The position numbers and the translations under genes were made by a program. Of a stretch of DNA of 64,000 bases, positions 39,720 through 49,328 are shown piece after piece; the stretch's first letter is position 1; every line of letters begins with the position of its first letter. The notes beneath the pieces are model-generated. The model was not told the DNA's origin. It made no database searches and saw only the letters and a program-made list of their open reading frames with translations. The stretch lies in contig NZ_SCHN01000010.1 of assembly GCF_004120195.1 (NCBI RefSeq), positions 62,001-126,000 on the forward strand. Reading direction: 5' to 3'. The stretch is from Enterovibrio baiacu. Its GTDB lineage: Bacteria; Pseudomonadota; Gammaproteobacteria; Enterobacterales; Vibrionaceae.

Positions 39720-40285
39720 ACTGTTTTCTCCTTGAGCTTTCTGCCCGCAACACGATTCACGACGAAGAGTGCGATGAGGGCAAGTGGTATCAACCCCCAG
39801 CTCACGTTGCGGTTGATCCAATCAATTTCTCCAAGCTGGTAAACCGCGGTAAAGACCAATGCTGTCCATATAGCGGTCGCAGCAATGACAGCCATTAAGA
39901 AAGGACGCAGGCCGACCCTGAAAAAGCCACTTAAACAAAAGCCAACGAATCGGAGACCGGGAATAAACCGGATGAGGAAAATGTTGCCAAAAGCATGCGT
40001 TCTTAATTTCCGACGAAGGAAACGCACACTTTGTTTAGTGAGGAGGAAACCTCTTAGCGCCCGCCATTTTCGCGCCCAGAGACCCAAGCCATACAGGCCG
40101 AGATCCCCCGTCGCGATGCCTATAAAAATGGCCAGTAACGCGAGCGGCAGTGACATAACGTCTTGCGAGGCGGCGACAGCGGCAGAAATTATCGCTAAAT
40201 CTTCTAATAAGTAAGACAGCAAAATAACCGCAAAGAAGAGCGTCAGTGGGGAGTACGTAAGCAAGGTTGCTGTCGTTTCGTTCAA
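39707..40285 (-). CDS. DedA/SNARE-associated family membrane protein
   Basis: 192 residues, about five membrane helices. The family motif is seen as GDLGLYGLGLWARKWRALRG and the re-entrant Arg/Gly region IRFIPGLRFVGFCLSGFFRV. DedA proteins recycle undecaprenyl phosphate or phosphatidylethanolamine-type lipids across the inner membrane. Here it is co-translated with an ATP-grasp ligase, which suggests a joint role with a lipid-linked or envelope substrate. First gene of the pair. Confidence 0.92.
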   Translation of the reverse strand: MNETTATLLTYSPLTLFFAVILLSYLLEDLAIISAAVAASQDVMSLPLALLAIFIGIATGDLGLYGLGLWARKWRALRGFLLTKQSVRFLRRKLRTHAFGNIFLIRFIPGLRFVGFCLSGFFRVGLRPFLMAVIAATAIWTALVFTAVYQLGEIDWINRNVSWGLIPLALIALFVVNRVAGRKLKEKTVCTD

Positions 40286-40539
40286 AATCTCTGCCTATAT
40301 CTCATTCACAACTAAGAGAATAGACAGGTAATAACAGGAAACCCTTTCATATTTTCGTGAAAGTATGAGAAATCACAAAAATGGGACATGAAACGTCAGA
40401 ATCATGTGCCACGGGAAGAATTTTCAACACACTGAAATCCATCAGCAATATGAAACTCAGCATGTCGTTGTAAACGGTTCTCACGGTCTGCAAGACGTGC
40501 CACACTGTGTGCCTCAATCAGTATTTCGACGGTTTAATA

Positions 40540-40902
40540 ATGAAAGACATCACTACCAACCCTATTGAGCGCCTTCAATCTGACATGGCGGAATTTGCGA
40601 AAGAACGGAATTGGGAGCAATTCCATAACCCTAAAAATTTGGTGATGGCTTTAAGTGGCGAGGTGGGCGAACTGGCCGAATTGTTTCAGTGGCTTACCCC
40701 TGAGCAAGCGGAAAACTTTCCGGCAGAAAAACGCCAAGCCTTAGAGCATGAGCTTGCGGATGTTCAACTCTATTTGCTACGCATTGCCGATCGCTGTGGC
40801 GTGGATTTGATTACAGCGTGCGATGAAAAAATCGCCCACAACAGAGCAAAATACCCTGTCGACAAATGCTACGGCAGCACAAAGAAATACACGGAGCTGT
40901 AA
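40540..40902 (+). CDS. MazG-like nucleotide pyrophosphohydrolase (dCTPase type)
   Basis: 120 residues from the ATG at 40540. An all-helical MazG fold: NWEQFHNPKNLVMALSGEVG, with metal-binding acidic residues in EVGELAELFQWL and ELADVQLYLLRIAD. The short length and WEQFH...K(N)L pattern match the RS21-C6/DCTPP1 branch, which removes non-canonical or excess dCTP-like nucleotides. House-cleaning enzyme, cytosolic, stands alone with its own terminator. Confidence 0.9.
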   Translation: MKDITTNPIERLQSDMAEFAKERNWEQFHNPKNLVMALSGEVGELAELFQWLTPEQAENFPAEKRQALEHELADVQLYLLRIADRCGVDLITACDEKIAHNRAKYPVDKCYGSTKKYTEL

Positions 40903-41265
40903 TCATTCAGGCCTTTCGTCGCCTGAACCTGAGTGTTTTTTCCACACAGCCTCCCTCATCCCTGCCCGTTCAATCTGTATTGGATTGAACTGCCGGATGT
41001 TGGGTGAAGAGCCGACGCCACATTTCAGCGCCGCCTTCACGCCTTTCTCGATCGCCCCTACCTCGCGGATAAACCGCCTCATTATTGAGACTTGAACTAG
41101 ACTTTACCTCAGTAGCCGCATCGCCATGACGTCGCTCCACTCCATGAGTGGAGCGTTTTGATGATGAATGCATTGCTTATAAACCGATTTTCGATTTGTG
41201 GGCTGACATCATCGTCATGCGTTGATCTGTTTTCATGGCGACAACGCCAACCAAAAGAATTGGGT
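40903..41265. other. Intergenic region with three hairpins
   Basis: After the MazG-like gene come a terminator (40906-40942), a dyad GTTCAATC / GATTGAAC (40968-40990), and a hairpin CGCTCCACT / AGTGGAGCG followed by four T residues (41133-41159), ~107 bp before the start of the large signalling protein. The last could be a weak terminator or leader attenuator. No known riboswitch consensus matched by eye. Confidence 0.5.
40906..40942 (+). terminator. Terminator after MazG-like gene
   Basis: TTCAGGC pairs with GCCTGAA over an 8-nt loop; a run of six T residues follows 8 bases later. Confidence 0.65.
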
Positions 41266-44200
41266 ATGTCCAACACACCACAGAACGTCAAAGACTTCTT
41301 CCCAGAAGACGCACTGATAAGGCGTCTTACGCTGGTGTTTTTTGGCTGCCTGCTTTCTTCCCTGTTCGCCATTTACTTACTTCGTCAGCCCGGCAGTGCC
41401 GCCTTTATCTGGTTTGCCAATGGGTTGGCTATTGCCGTCATTACGCTTGCGCCATCCTCTCAACGTTTTTCACTGACCTGTGCGGCGTTCATGGCGATTT
41501 TGAGCGCCAATTTGTTGTGGGGGGATGACATACTCCAAAGCCTACTTTTGTCTGCCGCCAATACCGCCACCATCACGGTAGGAATGCTCTCACTCTCTTA
41601 TGCGGCACGCAGCGGCGACCCTTTCTTTACGCAGCGCGCATTTCGCTTTTTCATTGGTTTGACGGTGTTGCTCTCCCCGTTAACAGGGGCATTTTTAGGC
41701 GGGTATATTTTACATTTGGCATTAGGCGTCCCCTTCACAACGTTAGTCACGGCTTGGTATCTCGGAGACGTCATTGGCTTTCTTGCCATACTCCCCATGA
41801 CTTATGTGTTGCTTAAACGCCCCCAGTTACCTTCCACAATGGCACTGAGCCCTCGTACCGTGCTGTTCATTGTCGCTGCGGCCATTTTCAGTGGTTGGCT
41901 GATCACAGAAATCCATTTTCCCTTCATTGCTATCGCCATCATTCTCACTCTGACCGGCGCAATACTCGATAGGCTTCCCGCTTTCACCACCACCTTTTTC
42001 GTTTCGCTAGTGCTCGATTTCCTATTGGTGAAGCATTCTTTCACCATCACGGCAGGCACAGCAGACATTGGCACCATTGAGCTTCTTATCCCTATTGCTG
42101 GCGCGATGTTGCTTGGCATGGCATTGGCCGTAAAATCCGCCAACCTTCGGCAAATACAAATCCAGAGCGACGAAAAAGCCTCCCTCTTTAGTAATGCCAT
42201 GCAAGTCTCAGTCATCGGCATGGTGATCGTGTCGCCCGAAGGAAAAGTACTGAACGCCAATCGCAGCTTTACGGAGTTTTCAGGGTTCAATGACGCAGAA
42301 CTCGACGTGCGGTCGTTCATGCAGCTCATTTTCCCCGCCGACAAATCCCTTCTCGACGAGAAGATCGCGGAACTCACCAAGGGTCATATTGACAATTTCC
42401 ACATTGAGTTACGCTTCTTGCGGAAAAACAGGGATGTGTGCTGGGCGCGAATCGCCGTGTCGTCGGTGAAGGAAACATGGAGCACCAACGTTATCCACTT
42501 CGTTTTTCAGGTACAAGACATTGATAAACACCGGCGATTGGAAGCGGAAAGGCAGCTTTGGGCAAAGAAATTTCAGTTTGCGTTGAGCTTCAACAAACTG
42601 GCGATTTACGAATTGGAGTGCCACACCAAGTACCTGCATTTCTCGGACAACTCGCTCCCCATTATTGGGATTTCGATGGGGGCGATTCACCGCTTGTATG
42701 AGTGGATGGCGCGCATTCACCCAGATGATCTTCATGAATACCAACACACCATCGCGAATGTTGGCACCTCAAGTGTCACGCTGGAATACCGCTTGCTCGA
42801 TGACAACCAATGCTACCGCTGGGTGCGCGATTGTTGCCAACCACAGCAAGATGACGAAGGCAACGGCATCAAAACGCGCGTGCTCGGCACGATCGCAGAC
42901 ATCACTGCCGAGCGTGAAGCGTTAGAAAACATCAAACATGTCGCTGAACGCGCCGATTTAGCCACCAGTGTGGGGAATTTTGGTGTGTGGGAATATTGCC
43001 CGAACACTGAAAAGCTGATTTGGGATGCGTGCATGCGCGATCTCTACGAATGCCAAGATGCAGCGTTAGTTTCCCTACCTTGGTGGCGTGAACATGTGCT
43101 TCCGAATGACATTGCCGCGTTCAACAAGATCCTATCGACACGCCAGCATTCGCCAACCAACTGGGAAATGGGAGCAACGAAGAACGGAACCGTGTCCACG
43201 ACATTTCGCATTGCGCTCAAAGACGGAAGAATTAAGCATATTTACGCCTCTGGCAGCCATGTTCTTGACGATCAGGGTCAACCTCGCATTGTCGGTTTGA
43301 ACACGGATATTTCAGATGTCATGACACTCAATCACACATTGCGCACGGAAAAAGACAGATTGAGCTTAACGCTACACACGATGGAAGATGGCATCATCAC
43401 GCTCGATGCCGCCCATCGCGTCACGTTTATCAACGAGCAGGCCCGCCAATTATCCCGCATTCACAGCGATGTGATAGGGGTGAACATTGAGAAATGCGTG
43501 ACCTGGTACGACGATGATGCCGAAATTCCTTTTAATACGTTGCTGGAACAGGCCTCCGTTTCACTTGCGACGGCACAAGCACACAAGCAATTCTCGTTGC
43601 ACATTGGTGCTGTCTCTAACTCGCCGATCACCTTAACCATCGCACCACTTTCAGAACCCTCGCCCAGCGCCACACAAACAACGATTTCTTCCCTCTCTAC
43701 GCCTTTATCTCGCCCGAGTCTCAAGTTGGTCGGTTGGGTGCTCACCTTACGTAAACAAGAAGACAGCGCAACTACCGCCAATGTACCGAACTTTAGCGCC
43801 ACGCATGATTACGTCACGGGTTTGATGAACCGACAGGGGCTAGAGCGCGCCCTTAGCAATCATGCCGAAGAACAAATGCTTCAACGGGGTGATCACACCC
43901 TTGCCGTCCTGCGCATAACTGGGCTTGATGAAATAGAGCGACAAGCCAGCCGCCCTGCGAAGAACCAAATGCTGAAATCCGTCAGCTTAACCCTTCGCGC
44001 GGCAGCAAGACGGAACGATCTTCTGGCTAAAATCAGTGATGATGATTTCGCCATGTTGCTGAGAGGCTGCTCAAAAACCAACGCCCACACATTTTTGCAG
44101 GATGTAACGGAAAGCATCGAGCAATTGCACTATCAAGCACTTCCGTCGAGTAACAAAGACAGCGCCTTGTATCTATCTTGCTTTATTGGGTTAACGTCAG

Positions 44201-45138
44201 CCAATGCGTCTGATATCGCGCCCTATCACATCATTCATGAGGCGGAATTTGCGTTAGAAAGCGCGTCAATTTCGAACGAGTCAAAGATTTCAAATTACAG
44301 CGAGCTCATGAGCGCAGATCCCGAGTTTGGGCAAAACACCCTGCTTGACCGCCTTGATAACGCCATATCCTCTTCCTCCTTCAGCTTGCTTTGCATGCCG
44401 ATTGTGCCCAATCACAGCGGGCTCACCACTTGGCATGAAGTGCTGGTACGAATGATCACCGAAGAAGGCGAGCTGCTCGCCCCTAAATCCTTCATCGATT
44501 CCGCAGAACCCGCAGGCCGCTTGAACGATATTGAACGTTGGGTGTTCAATGAAATCTTGGTGACACAAGCCGTCGCGTTGAGAGATTGCCAGTTGTTCAT
44601 CGCCATCAACCTCTCTGAAACCGCCTTCTATGATGAAACATTTATCAACGACATGGTGGGACAAATCAAACGCAGCGCCTTGCCCGCAAGGCAACTGTGC
44701 ATTGAAATCGAAGAAAGCACCTTGATGAAAGATGTCATTAAAGCAATCAACACGGTGGCGACGTTCAGAAAAATCGGTTGCCATATCGCCGTGGATAATT
44801 TTGGTTCTGAAATGGCGTCATTCAGCTATTTGAGGAAGTTCGATATCAGCATGGTGAAGATAGACGGAGACATGATTTCGCTCATGCGTTCAAGCCAAGT
44901 CGACAAGAAAATCGTCGAGTCCATCAAACACATCAGTGAATCACTCAATGCCATTACCGTCGCGCAGCGAGTGAACAAAAACGCAGATTTGCAACTGGTT
45001 CAGGAAATGGGTATTCATTACACCCAAGGCTTTGTTTTCGGCGAGCCCGTGCCACTGTCTCGCATTATTTCCTCATCCAAGGCAGGATTGCTCAACGCAC
45101 AAGGCTATGTCACCTCCCACCGAAAATCCGCGGGGTAG
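41266..45138 (+). CDS. MASE1-PAS-GGDEF-EAL signalling protein with degenerate catalytic sites
   Basis: 1290 residues from the ATG at 41266 (frame open to 41158). An N-terminal MASE1-like multi-helix sensor (~15-300, with FIWFANGLAIAVITLAPS) is followed by four PAS-type domains (starting near 305, 434, 563 and 699), a GGDEF fold (~846-1000) and an EAL fold (~1020-1280). The cyclase signature is SDDDF instead of GGDEF. The EAL domain reads EVL, keeps NLS and VKID, but has DNFG for DDFG and AQ for the catalytic AE. Both activities are probably lost, leaving a c-di-GMP- or ligand-responsive scaffold. Inner membrane. Confidence 0.9.
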   Translation: MSNTPQNVKDFFPEDALIRRLTLVFFGCLLSSLFAIYLLRQPGSAAFIWFANGLAIAVITLAPSSQRFSLTCAAFMAILSANLLWGDDILQSLLLSAANTATITVGMLSLSYAARSGDPFFTQRAFRFFIGLTVLLSPLTGAFLGGYILHLALGVPFTTLVTAWYLGDVIGFLAILPMTYVLLKRPQLPSTMALSPRTVLFIVAAAIFSGWLITEIHFPFIAIAIILTLTGAILDRLPAFTTTFFVSLVLDFLLVKHSFTITAGTADIGTIELLIPIAGAMLLGMALAVKSANLRQIQIQSDEKASLFSNAMQVSVIGMVIVSPEGKVLNANRSFTEFSGFNDAELDVRSFMQLIFPADKSLLDEKIAELTKGHIDNFHIELRFLRKNRDVCWARIAVSSVKETWSTNVIHFVFQVQDIDKHRRLEAERQLWAKKFQFALSFNKLAIYELECHTKYLHFSDNSLPIIGISMGAIHRLYEWMARIHPDDLHEYQHTIANVGTSSVTLEYRLLDDNQCYRWVRDCCQPQQDDEGNGIKTRVLGTIADITAEREALENIKHVAERADLATSVGNFGVWEYCPNTEKLIWDACMRDLYECQDAALVSLPWWREHVLPNDIAAFNKILSTRQHSPTNWEMGATKNGTVSTTFRIALKDGRIKHIYASGSHVLDDQGQPRIVGLNTDISDVMTLNHTLRTEKDRLSLTLHTMEDGIITLDAAHRVTFINEQARQLSRIHSDVIGVNIEKCVTWYDDDAEIPFNTLLEQASVSLATAQAHKQFSLHIGAVSNSPITLTIAPLSEPSPSATQTTISSLSTPLSRPSLKLVGWVLTLRKQEDSATTANVPNFSATHDYVTGLMNRQGLERALSNHAEEQMLQRGDHTLAVLRITGLDEIERQASRPAKNQMLKSVSLTLRAAARRNDLLAKISDDDFAMLLRGCSKTNAHTFLQDVTESIEQLHYQALPSSNKDSALYLSCFIGLTSANASDIAPYHIIHEAEFALESASISNESKISNYSELMSADPEFGQNTLLDRLDNAISSSSFSLLCMPIVPNHSGLTTWHEVLVRMITEEGELLAPKSFIDSAEPAGRLNDIERWVFNEILVTQAVALRDCQLFIAINLSETAFYDETFINDMVGQIKRSALPARQLCIEIEESTLMKDVIKAINTVATFRKIGCHIAVDNFGSEMASFSYLRKFDISMVKIDGDMISLMRSSQVDKKIVESIKHISESLNAITVAQRVNKNADLQLVQEMGIHYTQGFVFGEPVPLSRIISSSKAGLLNAQGYVTSHRKSAG

Positions 45139-45262
45139 ACGCTCTTCCGACGCCTTTATCGCCACGTATCACACCCTGCAAACACACACCTTTCACTCAA
45201 CCTCGTTTTGGCTTTCAATCGAGGTTCAGCATTCCACTTCAAACGTAAAACGGGACGACATC

Positions 45263-46462
45263 ATGATCAGTTGTGATTATTTGATTGTTGGCGCGGGCAT
45301 TGTAGGGCTCAGCGTCGCGAATGAACTTCAACAACGTCACCCTGATAAACGCATCGTCGTGGTTGATAAAGAACCGGCGGTCGCCAGTCACCAAACAGGT
45401 CGCAATAGCGGCGTGATCCATGCCGGTGTCTACTACACACCGGGCAGCCTAAAAGCCAGATTTTGCACCGAAGGCAACATCGCCATCAAGGCCTTCTGCC
45501 AGCAGCATGACATCGCGTTCGAAGAATGCGGAAAACTGCTCGTTGCCACCAACGACATTGAACTAACACGCATGCAGGCGCTAATCGCCCGTGCAGAGCA
45601 GAACGGCTTAGCGTTTGAGGTGTTGGATGCCAATGAACTGCAAAAACGCGAACCCAATGTGAAAGGCGTAGGCGCGATTTTTGTGCCCTCAACAGGCATC
45701 GTGAGCTATCGCGAAATCTGCCAGAAACTGCATCAACTCATCGAGAAGAATGGCGGACAAGTCCACCTTGATAGCCCTGTCAGTTACTTGAAAGAGACCG
45801 AAGAAGGCGTCACCGCTGTCGCGGGGGATCATACCTTTCACGCCGATCGCATTGTTGCGTGCTGCGGCGTGATGTCAGACCGCATTGTGCGTTTGCTGGG
45901 TGAAACTCCGGACTTCCAAATCATTCCGTTTCGTGGCGATTACTTCCAGTTAGCGCCCCAACACAACACCATCATCAACAGCCTGATTTACCCTATTCCT
46001 GATCCTGCATTGCCGTTTCTTGGCGTTCACCTCACCAAGATGATCGATGGCTCTGTCACCGTCGGCCCCAACGCCGTATTGAGCTTCGCCCGCGAAGGCT
46101 ACGACCGCACATCTTTCAACATGCCAGACACCATGGACATGCTCGGCTTCCCCGGATTCTACAATGTGATCCGCAGAAATTTCCGCTCTGCCATGAAAGA
46201 GCTTCGCAATGGATTGTGGAAGTCAGGCTACTTAAAAGAAGTGCAAAAATACTGCCCTTCACTCACCAACGATGACCTAAACACCTACCCGTCAGGCATT
46301 CGCGCCCAAGCGGTATATCAAAACGGCGACTTGGTGGATGATTTCTTATTCCACCAAACACAACGCGCCCTTGTGGTGTGCAACGCCCCCTCACCTGCCG
46401 CCACGTCATGCTTTCCGATTGCGCGATATGTGGTTGATACGCTGGAGGAGAAAAGAGAATAA
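45263..46462 (+). CDS. lhgO: L-2-hydroxyglutarate oxidase
   Basis: 399 residues from the ATG at 45263; the open frame extends back into the preceding gene and is not used. FAD-binding DAO fold: MISCDYLIVGAGIVGLSVAN dinucleotide motif, then SHQTGRNSGVIHAGVYYTPG, which is diagnostic of LhgO/YgaF, and a C-terminal NAPSPAATSCFPIARYV. Oxidises L-2-hydroxyglutarate to 2-oxoglutarate, passing electrons to the membrane quinone pool. No partner from the csiD-lhgO-gab route is adjacent. It borders the accessory island. Confidence 0.94.
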   Translation: MISCDYLIVGAGIVGLSVANELQQRHPDKRIVVVDKEPAVASHQTGRNSGVIHAGVYYTPGSLKARFCTEGNIAIKAFCQQHDIAFEECGKLLVATNDIELTRMQALIARAEQNGLAFEVLDANELQKREPNVKGVGAIFVPSTGIVSYREICQKLHQLIEKNGGQVHLDSPVSYLKETEEGVTAVAGDHTFHADRIVACCGVMSDRIVRLLGETPDFQIIPFRGDYFQLAPQHNTIINSLIYPIPDPALPFLGVHLTKMIDGSVTVGPNAVLSFAREGYDRTSFNMPDTMDMLGFPGFYNVIRRNFRSAMKELRNGLWKSGYLKEVQKYCPSLTNDDLNTYPSGIRAQAVYQNGDLVDDFLFHQTQRALVVCNAPSPAATSCFPIARYVVDTLEEKRE

Positions 46463-47088
46463 GACCGAGGAGTTAGTACGGAGGCTAGATCCAATAGCAG
46501 GTGAACGCACTTGATCTGCGCCCTTGCCAATCCAGCCCTTATCGCGCCCCCAATGAACAAAGACGTTGCGAAGCGCGGAGAGACTAAAACCATTCCAACG
46601 CTCGGCGATGTTCGCAACCTTGTTGCGCTTGCTCATCATAGCCTCAGAAAAACGACCGACGAACACAACGGGAAACTGAACAATACAAAAAACATATCGT
46701 TATAAAACCCCGTCTATTCATCTTTACCACACACCTTTGAGTCTGAAAGCACTAACGGTTTTTTATAAGGCCAGTCCCTGCTGAGTCACGAAAGCGGACG
46801 TATCTTCAAGATGACCAATTCAACGACTGTTCTTGTTTAGAGAACAAAGAGTTCAAAATGTGTGTGTTGATCTCTTTTTTTGCGACCACTAAATTCAGGA
46901 CAGGCATCGAGGCCTCAAGGGGCTTGATGGGAACTGGAAGGATAGCCAGTGCGATACGAAATCCAGCAAAGGGCGCTTCGTTCGCAAGCAACCTCAGTGT
47001 TGAAGCTGGATCGCCGTGGATGGTGGACCAGGTCCGAGACCGCTTTCGTGAAATCATCTTAGAACAATAATGAGCACAGGAGATCAGA
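46463..47088. other. Left edge of accessory island, gene remnants
   Basis: Contains copy 1 of the island-flanking repeat (46501-46582) and no clear complete gene. The plus frame 46858-47070 (70 residues, ending PWMVDQVRDRFREIILEQ) looks like the tail of a larger protein but starts inside it and was not recognised; an opposite frame at 46806-47204 is equally unconvincing. Composition changes towards higher GC near 46,900, where the amidohydrolase segment begins. Confidence 0.5.
46501..46582. repeat. Island-flanking repeat, copy 1
   Basis: Roughly 80% identical to 52027-52111 in the same orientation. Shared blocks include CTTGATCTGCGCCCTT, CCAATCCAGCCCT and AAGACGTTGCGAAGCG. On the minus strand both copies encode a peptide with LRNV....G......GWIGKGADQ, so they may be fragments of one mobile-element gene. 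Confidence 0.75.
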
Positions 47089-48879
47089 ATGAGACGGATA
47101 CTCGCATTAACAGTTCTTGTCGGTACCATCGCCTTGGGCGGCTCTCCCGCTTTCGGACAGACCCAGTTTGCAGACTTGGTCGTCAAGAATGCAAAAGTCA
47201 CCACGCAGAGTCATTTGCAGCCTTCAGCTGCGGCGTTGGCAGTTCGCGATGGGCGTTTTGCCAAGGTCGGATCGATTGGTGACATCACCCCCCTCATCGG
47301 GCCAAAAACGCAGGTTATCGATGCCGACGGCCGTCGCATTGTGCCCGGCTTGATCGACTCGCACTCACATTTCCTACGATCCGGTCTGACCTATACACGA
47401 GAACTCAGGTGGGATGGCGTGCCAACCTTGAAGCAGGCATTGGCGATGCTAAGCGAACAGGCCAAGCGAACACCAGAGGGGGAGTGGGTACGCGTCATCG
47501 GCGGTTGGACGCCGTGGCAATTCAAGGAACAGCGCCTCCCGACCGTTGCAGAGATCAACGAAGCGGCGCCGAACACACCGGTTTATATTCAGTATTTCTA
47601 CAGTGTCGGGCTCGTGAACCGCGTAGCGATGGCACGCCTTGGGATCAACCAGCAAAGCGAGGATCCGAAAGGTGGGCGATTTGTTCGCGACAGCTCAGGT
47701 AATCCGACAGGTTTAATGATTGCTGACCCGCATCCGGGAATTTTCTACGGCAAGATTGCAGCTCTGCCTAACGCTGCGCCTGACGTCGAAGCCAACTCAA
47801 CGATGCACATGTTCTTTGAACTGGCACGCTGGGGCATTACGGGCGTAATCGACGCGGGCGGCGGCGGCTTCCGTTTCCCTGAGCACTATTCCACGGCTCA
47901 GAAGCTCGCAGCATCGGGCAAACTTCCTATTCGGGCAAGCTTCTTTCTGTTTGCACAACGTCCGGGCAAAGAAGCAGAGGACTTTTCCAATTGGACGAAT
48001 AAATACACCGCTGGTTGGAATTTCGACCCCGTCAAGCCGAACGGGTTTCAACTTGGTGGTGGCGGCGAATATATTCTTTGGGATGCAGCAGATTTCGAGA
48101 ACTTCCGTTCGCCACGCCCCGATTTACCGGCTGGCATGGAGGAGCGCCTCGAATTAGTTCTGAAAACGCTGATCAAGAAACGCTGGTTCTTTCGAATTCA
48201 CGCGACCTATGATGAATCGATTTCTCGTATTCTCGATGTCATCGAAGCTGTCAATAAAGAGACACCACTTAACGGCCTGCGCTGGTCCATCGAGCATGGC
48301 GAAACCATTTCGGAGAAATCAGTGTTGAGAATACGCGCGCTTGGCGGCGGTCTAGCCATTCAGAACCGGATGATCTTTCTTGGTGATGATTTTGTCTTGC
48401 GCTACGGAGCCGAAAAAGCCAAAGCAACACCACCGCTGCGTACCATACTCGACAGTGGCATTCCGGTTGGCATGGGGACTGATGCAACACGTGGCTCGAC
48501 CTTCAACCCATGGATCTCGCTCCATTATCTTGTGACCGGCGAAACTGCCAGTGGCCGGAAACTTTACGATGCCGACAACCTGATGACCCGCGCCGAGGCG
48601 CTGCACGTGCACACCATTGGCAGTGCCTGGTTTTCCGGTGAGGAAGACATCAAAGGCCGCATCGTGCCGGGTCAACTGGCGGATTTTGCAATCCTGAACA
48701 AGGACTACTTCGAGGTGCCGGTCAACGAGATCAAGACGATCAAGTCGGACGTTACGGTCGTTGGCGGCAATGTCGTGTATGGAGCGGGGCCGTTTAAAGC
48801 GCTGTCGCCGGAGTTGCCAGCCATTCTACCGGAATGGTCACCGCTCAAGCATTACGGCGCATATTGGTCCGATCGCTAG
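47089..48879 (+). CDS. Amidohydrolase family 3 protein (YtcJ-like), exported
   Basis: 596 residues with a signal peptide (RRILALTVLVGTIALGGS ... AFGQ) and AGGAG before the ATG. Metal-dependent amidohydrolase: IDSHSHF (His92, His94), a mid-chain IHATYD, WSIEHGE, and GMGTDATRG with the catalytic Asp; the C-terminal GRIVPGQLADFAILNKDYFEVP closes the composite beta domain. Related proteins hydrolyse amide or ester bonds in varied small molecules. GC content and codon choice are higher and unlike the flanking genes, pointing to transfer from a distant, perhaps alphaproteobacterial, donor. Lies inside the repeat-bounded island. Confidence 0.88.
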   Translation: MRRILALTVLVGTIALGGSPAFGQTQFADLVVKNAKVTTQSHLQPSAAALAVRDGRFAKVGSIGDITPLIGPKTQVIDADGRRIVPGLIDSHSHFLRSGLTYTRELRWDGVPTLKQALAMLSEQAKRTPEGEWVRVIGGWTPWQFKEQRLPTVAEINEAAPNTPVYIQYFYSVGLVNRVAMARLGINQQSEDPKGGRFVRDSSGNPTGLMIADPHPGIFYGKIAALPNAAPDVEANSTMHMFFELARWGITGVIDAGGGGFRFPEHYSTAQKLAASGKLPIRASFFLFAQRPGKEAEDFSNWTNKYTAGWNFDPVKPNGFQLGGGGEYILWDAADFENFRSPRPDLPAGMEERLELVLKTLIKKRWFFRIHATYDESISRILDVIEAVNKETPLNGLRWSIEHGETISEKSVLRIRALGGGLAIQNRMIFLGDDFVLRYGAEKAKATPPLRTILDSGIPVGMGTDATRGSTFNPWISLHYLVTGETASGRKLYDADNLMTRAEALHVHTIGSAWFSGEEDIKGRIVPGQLADFAILNKDYFEVPVNEIKTIKSDVTVVGGNVVYGAGPFKALSPELPAILPEWSPLKHYGAYWSDR

Positions 48880-48956
48880 GGCTCGCGATTCAAATTTGAA
48901 CAATAGAAGGGCCTCAGCCTTGAGGGCATGAAGATAACAGCGATGAAGAAACCCAA

Positions 48957-49304
48957 CTAAGGACAGACATACTTAAAAATCGTGATGGCCACAGAGGAAT
49001 ACTTGTCATTGGCCGAGAGCAGTAGACGGCGCGGAACATCAAGCAGCTTGCAGATAAACTCGCCGTTTAAGTTCGCTACAATCACATCACCGTCTCTGGC
49101 GGTAACGTGACGATCTACAACCAAAATATCACCGTCGAAAATCCCCACACCTTGCATTGACTCACCTGACGCTTTGCCAATGAAAGTCGCGCTTGGATGT
49201 TCGACAAGCAACTCATCCAGGCTTAAAGGAAGTTGGCAGTAATCACTGGCTGATGATTCAAAACCAGTGATACCTCCACTGGCAAAAATAGGGATAATGT
49301 TCAT
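48957..49304 (-). CDS. umuD: Orphan UmuD-like protein, C-terminally truncated
   Basis: 115 residues; vibrio UmuD forms run to about 130-140. The catalytic pair is intact (Ser49 in KASGESMQG, Lys86 in GEFICKLLD), so self-cleavage chemistry is possible. The probable cleavage site region reads FASGGITGFES, with Gly where Ala-Gly is usual. After SANDKYSSVAIT the sequence departs from the family and stops at KYVCP, losing the last strand. No umuC follows. A perfect LexA box lies nine bases upstream of the start, so it should still be SOS-induced. Probably a remnant of a umuDC operon cut at the island junction. Confidence 0.85.
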   Translation of the reverse strand: MNIIPIFASGGITGFESSASDYCQLPLSLDELLVEHPSATFIGKASGESMQGVGIFDGDILVVDRHVTARDGDVIVANLNGEFICKLLDVPRRLLLSANDKYSSVAITIFKYVCP

Positions 49305-49312
49305 ATTTTACA

Positions 49313-49328
49313 CTGTCTATATATACAG
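49313..49328 (-). promoter_or_regulatory. LexA (SOS) box
   Basis: CTGTCTATATATACAG fits the LexA consensus CTGT(N8)ACAG with the preferred AT-rich spacer. It sits just upstream of the umuD-like start codon. Confidence 0.92.

Noticed and set aside
40903-41265. c-di-GMP riboswitch upstream of the GGDEF-EAL gene
   Set aside because: The hairpins do not match the GEMM aptamer consensus by eye.
46806-47204. 132-codon minus frame overlapping the amidohydrolase start
   Set aside because: It runs antisense through the signal peptide of a well-supported gene and shows no recognisable domain.
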